20,356 nucleotides of DNA from an uncultured Eubacteriales bacterium (lineage in GTDB: Bacteria > Bacillota > Clostridia > Peptostreptococcales > Anaerovoracaceae). Below, in pieces: positions 7,442 through 13,993 of this stretch. The notes beneath the pieces were generated by a model. That model saw only the letters and a program-made list of their open reading frames with translations. It made no database searches and was not told the origin of the DNA. Both the position numbers and the translations under genes were made by a program. The stretch spans positions 1 to 20,356 of the forward strand of contig CAJTYS010000059.1 in assembly GCA_910583765.1 (NCBI GenBank), read 5' to 3'. Numbering within the stretch: the stretch's first letter is position 1; each line of letters opens with the position of its first letter.

Positions 7442-9144
7442 AGGAAATGTTCAAGTTTGTAGTAGGGGCACTGGAAAACGAGGAACAGCATTCGTGGAAA
7501 AAGCTGGTTTTTGTCAGCATTGCCAGCCCACTTCTCAGTATCTTCAGCTTTTCCGCAGTGATTTACATGATCAATAGCGTGGCCCGCAGCCAAAAGGTGC
7601 CGTCAGAAGCGATCATTGGCTTTCTGATTTTCATGGCAATGGCAGCTGTCTTGATTGGCTTTTTTTCACTGTACAAATGCAGGCTCACCAACCGTTTCGT
7701 GTATGGAGGCGCACAGAAATTGTCCATGAAACTATACGAACTGCTGCTGAAAGAAGACTTGGAACATCATAATCAGAAGAGTATCATGCAGGCCATTGTC
7801 ATGGTGCGCAGTGACACGACTCGCTGCGTCCAGATCATTACTAACTACATTGGCATTTGGGTCAATGTGTTCACTATGGCAGGTTATGCTGCCATGCTGA
7901 CCTATGTTTCAGGCTGGCTGGGGCTGGTAAGCTGCGTCATCATATTCGGCCTCGCGGCGGGACTGTTTCTCTTGGCTCGCAGAAAAGTGAACGCCTATGG
8001 AGAAGCTTGCAGGAAGTACGAAATTCAGTCAAACGCGCAGGTCAGCATTGCCTACGGCATCTTTGAAGAATTGAAGATGAGCGAGAGAACGGATTCGGTG
8101 ATCAAAGGCTACCAAGAAGCAAGTGAAGGCTACATGCGGGCGCAGAGCCAATTTGCTTATCAAAACAATTTTATTCAGACCATCATGCAGGTATTGGTCC
8201 AGACCGCGATGTTTCTGGCGTTCGCAGTATTGTTAATATCAGGGAAGGGGCTGCTTTCCATCCTTGCGCCTATGATCGCCTATACAGCGGCCTTAGGAAA
8301 TGTGATTTTAGAAGCCTATCATATCATCAATCATATGAACGAGCTGGAATTTGCCAAGGAATCCTATGAAATGGTAAAAGATGGACTTGCCAGACACGAG
8401 ACGGTCAAAGAGGAGGAGCAACGGGCAGCGAGTCTGAGACAGAAAAGGCTTACTTTTGAAAAAGGTGTTTCCGCCAAAAATTTGACCTTTGCCTATGAGG
8501 GAAGGGAACCCATATTCCGCAATGCGGCGATTGAAATTCCAAAGGGGCGTTCCATTGCTGTCATTGGAGCGTCGGGGATTGGAAAAACAACACTTTTGGG
8601 GCTCCTTTTAGGTCTTTTAAAACCCCAGGAAGGGACGATTTTTTACGATGATTATGACATTGTGGCGGAAGCGGACGCAGAGGGAAGATGCAGAGGCAGC
8701 ATCGGCGAATTGATCAGCTACATCCCACAAATCGTATATCTCAACGGAGCGACTGTGCGAAAAAACGTGGCCTTTTTTGAAGAAGACAGTGAAATTGATG
8801 ACGCACGGGTCATGGAATGCCTGGACCTGGCCCAGATCAAGGAGGATGTGCTGAACATGCCGCAGGGGATCCATACGCTGATCGGTGAAAATGGGACTAC
8901 GATTTCAGGCGGGCAGCGTCAAAGGATCGCTTTGGCAAGAGCCCTTTATAAGGATTTTGAGCTTCTGGTCATGGATGAGGCGACAGCTGCTCTGGACATG
9001 GAAACGGAAAAAGCGGTGATCGAGTCCATCAGGCAGGTGAAAGGCAGTAAAACCATGGTGATGGTAACGCACCACATGAGCCTGGCCAATGAATGCGACA
9101 TCATCTATAAAATAGAAAACCAAAAGCTGGTGCGTCAGCGGTAG
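7438..9144 (+). CDS. ABC exporter with fused transmembrane and ATPase domains
   Basis: A 568-residue half-transporter expected to work as a homodimer. The N-terminal half (to about 310) has around six hydrophobic segments. The C-terminal half is an ABC ATPase: Walker A GASGIGKTT at 377-385, Q-loop SYIPQIVYLNGATVRKNV, signature ISGGQRQRIALARA from about 489, Walker B LLVMDEATAALD from 509, and H-loop histidine at 545-546. All catalytic motifs are intact. The family exports lipids, lipid-linked sugars or peptides (MsbA/PglK type). Its place between the FrhB-like gene and glycosyltransferases suggests a lipid-linked glycan or glycolipid substrate, but this is inference. ATG at 7438 is preferred over ATG at 7399 because it forms an ATGA overlap with the upstream stop and has AGGAG about 11 bases before it. 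The 19-base gap to the next gene suggests a single transcript. Confidence 0.92.
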   Translation: MKEMFKFVVGALENEEQHSWKKLVFVSIASPLLSIFSFSAVIYMINSVARSQKVPSEAIIGFLIFMAMAAVLIGFFSLYKCRLTNRFVYGGAQKLSMKLYELLLKEDLEHHNQKSIMQAIVMVRSDTTRCVQIITNYIGIWVNVFTMAGYAAMLTYVSGWLGLVSCVIIFGLAAGLFLLARRKVNAYGEACRKYEIQSNAQVSIAYGIFEELKMSERTDSVIKGYQEASEGYMRAQSQFAYQNNFIQTIMQVLVQTAMFLAFAVLLISGKGLLSILAPMIAYTAALGNVILEAYHIINHMNELEFAKESYEMVKDGLARHETVKEEEQRAASLRQKRLTFEKGVSAKNLTFAYEGREPIFRNAAIEIPKGRSIAVIGASGIGKTTLLGLLLGLLKPQEGTIFYDDYDIVAEADAEGRCRGSIGELISYIPQIVYLNGATVRKNVAFFEEDSEIDDARVMECLDLAQIKEDVLNMPQGIHTLIGENGTTISGGQRQRIALARALYKDFELLVMDEATAALDMETEKAVIESIRQVKGSKTMVMVTHHMSLANECDIIYKIENQKLVRQR

Positions 9145-9163
9145 CGATAACGGAGGCACGGAA

Positions 9164-10183
9164 ATGAATAGACAGGAAGAATTCATGAAAGGCAAAGTTT
9201 CCATTGTTACTCCTGTATTCAATGGGGAGGCTTATTTACCGCAAATGCTGGATTCAGTGCTCGCCCAGACATATCCGCATGTTGAAATGATCTTAGTGGA
9301 TGATGGTTCGACTGATGAAACTTTTCGGACCGCAGAGCGCTATCGCGGCAAATTTGAAGCTAGGGGCTACGATTACCGCTTGATTCAGGCCCCTCACAAA
9401 AATGCTTCCGCAGCCATCAATCAAGGTCTTTCCTATGTGCGGGGCGAATTCCTCATCTGGCCGGACAGTGACGATGTGCTGGAACCGGAATCCATAGAAA
9501 AGCGAGTGATGTTTTTGCAAGAGCACCCGAGGTATCACTGTGTACGCTCCTTGCCTTATTATTTTGACGCAGAGACCAAAGCTCCCATGCAGAGAGGTGA
9601 GAGACAGGGAGATTTGTCAAACGAAGCGCTGTTTTGGGACATTTTAGAGGCAAGAACCTATGTTAGCTGTGGCTGCTATATGCTGCGCTCCTGTTATTTT
9701 TTTCAGATCTATCAGGACCGGCGCATACCTGAATACGATGTGGGTCAGAATTTCCAGATGCTGCTGCCTTTCATGTATTTTCATAAATGCCCCACAATAC
9801 GGGAAGAGTTATATGGTGTTTGTGTCAGACGAGACAGCCATTCCAGGCGAACCTTAACGGAGGCGGAAGAAGAAAAACGATATGAAGGGTTTGAAAATTT
9901 GATAGATGACATCGCAGGGATTTGTGCGATCAATGATCAACCGTCAAAAGACCGCCTTATGCGCTGGAAACTGGGACGCAGATGTAATTTGTCATTAAAA
10001 TATGGAAGAAAATGGCGGGCAGCAAAGACCTTATGGCAGATGCACAAGGTTGAAGGAACCAAAAAAACAAAACGCATCGAAGCGTTTTTGTGGGTTTTTG
10101 TTAGGCACACTTGGCTGGGCAAGGTGCTGCGTCAAATGTTTTGGCAGATTCGCGGCGCTGGGGGACAAGGGGGCAAGAAGTGA
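9164..10183 (+). CDS. GT2 family glycosyltransferase
   Basis: A 339-residue GT-A fold transferase. Visible motifs: KVSIVTPVFNGEAYL at 11-25, MILVDDGSTDET at 42-53, NASAAINQGL, and the metal-binding DSDD at 101-104 within IWPDSDDVLEPES. The rest is variable and rich in basic and aromatic residues, with basic amphipathic stretches near the C-terminus that could sit on the membrane. GGAGG at 9152-9156 is 7 bases before the ATG at 9164; an in-frame ATG at 9185 with AGGAAG upstream is a possible alternative that would give a shorter N-terminus matching the domain edge. It follows the ABC gene by 19 bases, and its stop overlaps the next GTG start as GTGA (10180-10183). Donor and acceptor are unknown. 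Confidence 0.9.
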   Translation: MNRQEEFMKGKVSIVTPVFNGEAYLPQMLDSVLAQTYPHVEMILVDDGSTDETFRTAERYRGKFEARGYDYRLIQAPHKNASAAINQGLSYVRGEFLIWPDSDDVLEPESIEKRVMFLQEHPRYHCVRSLPYYFDAETKAPMQRGERQGDLSNEALFWDILEARTYVSCGCYMLRSCYFFQIYQDRRIPEYDVGQNFQMLLPFMYFHKCPTIREELYGVCVRRDSHSRRTLTEAEEEKRYEGFENLIDDIAGICAINDQPSKDRLMRWKLGRRCNLSLKYGRKWRAAKTLWQMHKVEGTKKTKRIEAFLWVFVRHTWLGKVLRQMFWQIRGAGGQGGKK

Positions 10184-11103
10184 ACATCTTAGTGACGATC
10201 AATGACAATTATATGAAGCCATTGCAAGTGATGCTGGCTTCCCTGTTTAGGCATGAAACAGAACCGATGGATGTTTATCTGATCCATTCATCTGTTTCAA
10301 AAGAAAATTTGGATTTGTTGGATTCTTATATATTGGGCCTGGGAGGACGATTCATATCTGTTTTTGCTCGGGAGTCCATGTTTGAGAACGCTCCGGTCAC
10401 AGGGTATTTTTCAAAAGAAATGTATTACAGGCTCTTGTGTGGTGAGCTTTTACCAGAGACTTTGGAGAGGGTTTTGTATTTGGATCCAGATATCCTCATC
10501 CGGGGTCGCCTGGATTCTTTTTACGAAATGGACTTTCAGGGGAACGCGATCATAGGAGTCTCTGATGGAGTCATGGCTAAAAGAAATGATGGCGAGTATG
10601 GAAAACGTAAAAAAGAATTGCGGTTGTCCGCAGATGATATTTATATTAATTCGGGAGTATTGCTGCTGAATCTTCAAGAAATGCGAAAACCCTCTGTGAA
10701 AAAAGAAATTTTTTTTCAATTGAAAGAAAATCGGGAAATCTTGAGATATCCTGATCAGGACATTATTAGTCTTGTTTTTAGAAAGAATACGGGAATCGCG
10801 GACGCGATTTATAATTACCGGGCTGCTTTCTATGACGCGTCTGATTTCCTGGAATGGATATTCCGAGGGCAGTTCGTGGAGAAGCCACGTATTGTGCACT
10901 ATCTTGGAAGCTGCAAACCGTGGCATGCGAACTATATAGGAAAATATTATTTTGAATATCGCAGTTATTACAGAAAGTTAGAGAGCGGGAAGGAGCGATT
11001 CATGTTTGCGCTGAAACGCCCGTTAGCATGCGCTTTGGAATTTGGAAAGGGTGCGTTAAGGGTATTAAAGCGCAACGGGAAAGCTTTTATTTCAAAAAGT
11101 TAA
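10180..11103 (+). CDS. GT8 family glycosyltransferase (first of a tandem pair)
   Basis: A 307-residue retaining glycosyltransferase of family GT8 (LgtC/galactosyl- or glucosyltransferase-like). Motifs: NILVTINDNYMKPLQVMLAS at 2-21, metal-binding DPD at 102-104 in LYLDPDI, NSGVLLLNL, YPDQD, and a C-terminal HYLGSCKPW with H240, the usual donor-phosphate site. The start is GTG at 10180, aligned residue for residue with the next paralogue's ATG; AAGGGGG at 10167-10173 is 6 bases upstream and the GTG overlaps the preceding stop. By eye the first 109 residues are about 85% identical to the neighbour at 11164, while the rest is far less similar. A run of eight T occurs at 10709-10716 (codons for I-F-F). 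Sugar specificity is not predictable. Confidence 0.9.
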   Translation: MNILVTINDNYMKPLQVMLASLFRHETEPMDVYLIHSSVSKENLDLLDSYILGLGGRFISVFARESMFENAPVTGYFSKEMYYRLLCGELLPETLERVLYLDPDILIRGRLDSFYEMDFQGNAIIGVSDGVMAKRNDGEYGKRKKELRLSADDIYINSGVLLLNLQEMRKPSVKKEIFFQLKENREILRYPDQDIISLVFRKNTGIADAIYNYRAAFYDASDFLEWIFRGQFVEKPRIVHYLGSCKPWHANYIGKYYFEYRSYYRKLESGKERFMFALKRPLACALEFGKGALRVLKRNGKAFISKS

Positions 11104-11163
11104 TGGAATCGCAGAAAAGGGAAAAGCGATAGCAGGTGGAAACGGAAAGGCAGGAGACTGAGC

Positions 11164-12090
11164 ATGAATATACTGGTGACGATCAATGACAACTATATGG
11201 AGCCGTTACAGGTGATGCTGGCTTCCCTGTTCAGGCATGAAACAGAGCCAATTGATGTTTATCTGATCCATTCATCTGTTTCAGAGGAAAATTTGGATTT
11301 TCCAGATTCTTACATATCGAGCCTGGGAGGTCGGTTCATACCTGTTTTTGCACGGGAGTCCATCTTTGAGAACGCTCCTGATTCCAGATATTTTCCAAAA
11401 GAAATGTATTACAGGCTCTTATGCGGCGAATTATTGCCAGAAACACTGAAACGTGTATTGTATTTGGATCCGGACATTATGATTCGCGGCCCTGTTCATT
11501 CCTTATACGAAACAGACTTTCAAGGGCAGGTTCTGCTTGGAAGCCCTGATACACCTGCGGGCAAAACGAGCATCATCGATGGGGAGCACAAGGCAAGGCT
11601 GGGGTTATGTGAGAATGATGTTTATGTTAATTCTGGCGTGCTGCTGATGAACTTGCCGAAAATAAGGGAAACCTTTGTGCTGGAAGATTTTCTGCGCCAA
11701 GCGGAAAAAAGAAGGGATGTTTTGAAATTTCCTGATCAGGATATGATCAACGTTACCTTTAAAGGAAAGATTGGCGTGATAAATCAAAATTATAATTACA
11801 TGGCGCGTTTTTTTGACGCGGCGGATACTTTGAGCTGGCTCACAGGAGAATGGCGAAAAGAAAATCCGGTGGTCGTGCATTATGCGGGTTCTTACAAGCC
11901 ATGGAACGCTAACTATATCTGCAAGTATTATTTTGAATATCGGAAGTATCACAAGAAACTGCAGGACCCAAAGGAGAGATTTCTTTTTCCATGGAAGCAC
12001 ATTGTATGTTATGTCAGGGAAATGTTTCGGAGCATCCGGAGGGTGTTTCTTAGAGATATAAAGAGCAAAAGTTCACATTCAATGCGTTGA
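11164..12090 (+). CDS. GT8 family glycosyltransferase (second of a tandem pair)
   Basis: A 308-residue paralogue of the preceding gene. It shows NILVTINDNYMEPLQVMLAS at 2-21, DPD at 102-104, NSGVLLMNL, FPDQD, and HYAGSYKPW near residue 240, so the GT8 metal site and donor-phosphate site are both intact. AGGAG stands about 8 bases before the ATG (GGCAGGAGACTGAGC). The N-terminal third, which holds the nucleotide-sugar pocket, is nearly identical to its neighbour, but the C-terminal acceptor part differs; this suggests the same donor with a different acceptor. The gap of 60 bases to the first copy shows no promoter or terminator. It appears to be the last gene of the polysaccharide operon. A possible terminator follows at 12165-12191. 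Confidence 0.92.
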   Translation: MNILVTINDNYMEPLQVMLASLFRHETEPIDVYLIHSSVSEENLDFPDSYISSLGGRFIPVFARESIFENAPDSRYFPKEMYYRLLCGELLPETLKRVLYLDPDIMIRGPVHSLYETDFQGQVLLGSPDTPAGKTSIIDGEHKARLGLCENDVYVNSGVLLMNLPKIRETFVLEDFLRQAEKRRDVLKFPDQDMINVTFKGKIGVINQNYNYMARFFDAADTLSWLTGEWRKENPVVVHYAGSYKPWNANYICKYYFEYRKYHKKLQDPKERFLFPWKHIVCYVREMFRSIRRVFLRDIKSKSSHSMR

Positions 12091-12251
12091 ATTTGCTATA
12101 ACCGTTCGACCACTGCGGTTCAGGGGGAGTTGTCAAGTAAAGTGTGCAAATTTTTGTGTTTTATGGTGGCCGGATCACCCGACCACCTTTTCTATGAAAG
12201 TGTCAGTTAAAAGGAAGTTCATGTATCTCCCGTCTCGTTTAGAAACCGTTT
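12091..12251. other. Intergenic stretch with terminator and an IS-end-like motif
   Basis: 161 bases between the second GT8 gene and the 3' end of the small minus-strand gene. It holds the terminator hairpin at 12165-12191 and TGTCAAGTAAAGTGTGCAAA at 12131-12150, which reminds me of ends of some clostridial insertion sequences. No transposase frame or matching inverted copy is seen, so no element is claimed. Confidence 0.3.
12165..12191 (+). terminator. Putative rho-independent terminator of the polysaccharide operon
   Basis: GGTGG (12165-12169) pairs with CCACC (12183-12187); after one C/A mismatch, CGG pairs with CCG around a 5-base loop, and TTTT (12188-12191) follows. It lies 75 bases after the last GT8 stop. 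The T tract is short, so the efficiency may be moderate. Confidence 0.55.
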
Positions 12252-12485
12252 TCAATGAATAGCTGCCTGGATTTCCAAAATCTTGTCCATTGGCACCTCT
12301 GTGAACTCCTGGATTTTGTCGATGGCCCAGTTTTCTTTCAATAGTTTTGTGACGAATTTCCGATCTTTTTCTTCCATCGCTTTTTTCGTGGCTTCGGCCT
12401 CGGCTTTTTTGATTGCCGCCTCATTTTCCTTTAGTATAAGGCTTTTACCCTCTGTTTGCAAGATGTAATCGTCTAAAAGTTCCAT
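12252..12485 (-). CDS. Small protein resembling the C-terminal tail of Rpn/PD-(D/E)XK proteins
   Basis: A 77-residue protein. Residues 15-45 are a charged, alanine- and lysine-rich helix (AAIKKAEAEATKKAMEEKDRKF), followed by a short block, FVTKLLKENWAIDKIQEFTEVPMDKILEIQ. This layout, a coiled helix then LLKE...IDKI.E.T..P...ILEIQ, is what is often seen at the end of Rpn-family recombination-promoting nucleases, but the nuclease domain itself is missing. AAAGGAG stands about 6 bases before the ATG, and a good promoter lies upstream (12533-12561), so it is probably expressed on its own rather than being a dead remnant. It could be an orphan domain, a regulator derived from one, or something unrelated. 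Function unknown. Confidence 0.6.
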   Translation of the reverse strand: MELLDDYILQTEGKSLILKENEAAIKKAEAEATKKAMEEKDRKFVTKLLKENWAIDKIQEFTEVPMDKILEIQAAIH

Positions 12486-12792
12486 ATTTCACTCCTTTCA
12501 ATTCAATAAAATCCAAATTTTAGTATATCAGTATTGTCACATAGAACTTACTGATTGTCAATATATAACTGTAATAATTTTGAATTTCTTTGTGGAATAA
12601 ACGATACGGATCATTCCATATCATATATTTCGTATTGTAATGCGAGTCAAGGGCTAAAAATTTAAAAAGGGTTCAGAAAAACAGCGCAAAAGATAGGGAA
12701 TGTAAGTCTGTGGCAAACAAATCTCATAACGTTCTATGCGATGTCTGCGACAATTGTAGCACAAATCATCTGCGTTCATAGGTGGGGGTGCG
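12486..12792. other. 307-base AT-rich intergenic region
   Basis: Between the small gene and the end of the Stealth gene, both on the minus strand. It contains the promoter for the small gene (12533-12561) and a 16-base near-palindrome, TGCGACAATTGTAGCA, at 12746-12761 (one mismatched pair). I see no gene with a ribosome binding site, no tRNA, and no obvious terminator for the Stealth gene. Confidence 0.5.
12533..12561 (-). promoter_or_regulatory. Sigma-A-type promoter of the small Rpn-tail-like gene
   Basis: On the minus strand a perfect -35 TTGACA (12556-12561) is followed after 17 bases by GACAAT (12533-12538), with a TGT extended -10 element directly before it. The start codon lies about 50 bases downstream of the -10. 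Confidence 0.6.
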
Positions 12793-13806
12793 TTAGAGTT
12801 TTTCAAAGGATGACATGCCTGGCAAAATGTGCTGGAAAGCGCCTTGGATTTCAGCGCGGACCTGGTCTTCCTTTGACCGGTCCATTGGTTCATCGTTGAG
12901 GCACAGGACTTTTTTCTGTTGCTTTTTTATGGCTTTCAACAGTTTGGCGTTATCTTCGCTGATGCCAAAATACCCAAGCATTCTGTGCACGTTTTTCGCA
13001 TGAAAATTCCCTGAGAGCTTTTGCCACTCTCGAAATAAGTAGGGTGTCACGTCTTCTTTGCTGCGAAAGCGGTTGGCTGACACCTCTGTCAAAAGTTCTT
13101 CTTCCAGTTCCCACAATGTTTCAAACGTGGATTTGCAAAAAGGCATGGGTCCGTGCACGGTATACAGCCCTGAGTATAGTGGAAACGCCATTTCCAGGAT
13201 ATTATAAAAGAAGTATAGCGGCGGATAGCCCAGATGAAAATACTTCCATGGCTGCTGCCGCACGTTTTTGCGCTTATCAAAATATTTGCATAATACTAAC
13301 ATGTTGTTGAGATATAAATGAGACATCAGAGGATCTGATGGATTGGCGACCACAGGCTGAAAGGCCGCCATGTCGCAGGGCTTTCCATGATAAAAAAAGT
13401 CCTTAGGTGTCACCGGACGAATGATAAAAAAGTCATCGTTAAAATAAACGAAGCGCTCTGTAAGGCCTTCGATGCGGTGCATCCAGATTTCCAGCACATG
13501 GCTGCTGAACGTGGGCAAAAATTCTTTAGGAATATAGTCCGCGTGATTGACGATATGGAGCTGTGGGTGCTGGGTATTGAGCCATTTGGGAAGATGGCCC
13601 TCTGTGATAAAATGAATCTTGTGAACCCAGGGAGCGAATTTTTCCACCCCGCGGAACCAGTAGCGCAAAAGGCCCCAGTCCCGATAGCGGCATTCCCGAT
13701 TGTCGATTCCCTCTTCATTGTCATGGGTATAAAGCGCCTTGCGTTTCAGCCAGACTTCATCCTGTCCATCCACCCAAGTGACCACAAAATCAATTTGTTG
13801 TTCCAT
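12793..13806 (-). CDS. Stealth-family sugar-phosphate transferase
   Basis: A 337-residue cytoplasmic enzyme of the Stealth family, which transfers a hexose-1-phosphate from a nucleotide sugar to build phosphodiester-linked capsular polysaccharide (related to GlcNAc-1-phosphotransferase). CR1 is IDFVVTWVDGQDEVW at 5-19. CR2 is RYRDWGLLRYWFRGVEKF at about 40-57, continuing into APWVHKIHFITEGHLPKWLN. CR3 is about 88-131, including PTFSSHVLEIWMHRI and ERFVYFNDDFFIIRP. A CR4-like block with PYLFREWQKLSGNFH is near residue 260-275. Starting ATG at 13806 has AGAAGGA about 12 bases upstream. It faces the polysaccharide operon from the opposite strand and has its own promoter at 13845-13873, so its output may be set independently of the operon. 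Family call secure; donor unknown. Confidence 0.92.
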   Translation of the reverse strand: MEQQIDFVVTWVDGQDEVWLKRKALYTHDNEEGIDNRECRYRDWGLLRYWFRGVEKFAPWVHKIHFITEGHLPKWLNTQHPQLHIVNHADYIPKEFLPTFSSHVLEIWMHRIEGLTERFVYFNDDFFIIRPVTPKDFFYHGKPCDMAAFQPVVANPSDPLMSHLYLNNMLVLCKYFDKRKNVRQQPWKYFHLGYPPLYFFYNILEMAFPLYSGLYTVHGPMPFCKSTFETLWELEEELLTEVSANRFRSKEDVTPYLFREWQKLSGNFHAKNVHRMLGYFGISEDNAKLLKAIKKQQKKVLCLNDEPMDRSKEDQVRAEIQGAFQHILPGMSSFEKL

Positions 13807-13844
13807 ATGGTTTGTTTCCTTCTGAGTTCAGTATTTACTTTTCC

Positions 13845-13873
13845 ATTATATCCTGAAACAAAAAGGAGGGCCA
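13845..13873 (-). promoter_or_regulatory. Promoter of the Stealth gene
   Basis: Reading minus, a perfect TATAAT (13845-13850) follows a weak -35 TGGCCC (13868-13873) at 17 bases. The spacer contains TGAAACA (13854-13860), the same half-site as in the inverted repeat at 13924-13945. Confidence 0.45.
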
Positions 13874-13910
13874 GTGTTTTTTACGAGAAGCGCTGAAAAA
13901 ACGGGCCATG

Positions 13911-13939
13911 TTGACCGTGCAAATGTTTCATGGTAAGAT
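13911..13939 (+). promoter_or_regulatory. Promoter of the AAA-ATPase gene
   Basis: TTGACC (13911-13916), 17 bases, then TAAGAT (13934-13939), with a TGG extended -10 element just upstream. The start codon is about 55 bases further on. The -10 lies within an inverted repeat, see the operator candidate. Confidence 0.6.
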
Positions 13940-13945
13940 GAAACA
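13924..13945. promoter_or_regulatory. Inverted repeat over the -10 region, operator candidate
   Basis: TGTTTCAT (13924-13931) and ATGAAACA (13938-13945) are perfect 8-bp arms around GGTAAG. The -10 hexamer lies across the centre and right arm, so a repressor bound here would block RNA polymerase. Regulator unknown. Confidence 0.45.
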
Positions 13946-13993
13946 GAAAAAGGGACGCGGTGTCTTAAGTTGTTTGGAAAGGAGCTTGCGGAT

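Noticed and set aside
12654..12893. 79-codon minus-strand frame with CQAC and CYNC, zinc-finger-like
   Set aside because: It starts within the Stealth coding region, lacks a ribosome binding site, and the cysteine pairs could be chance.
13387..13896. 169-codon plus-strand frame opposite the Stealth gene
   Set aside because: Stealth CR1-CR3 motifs on the other strand are clear; this frame has no ribosome binding site or recognisable domain.
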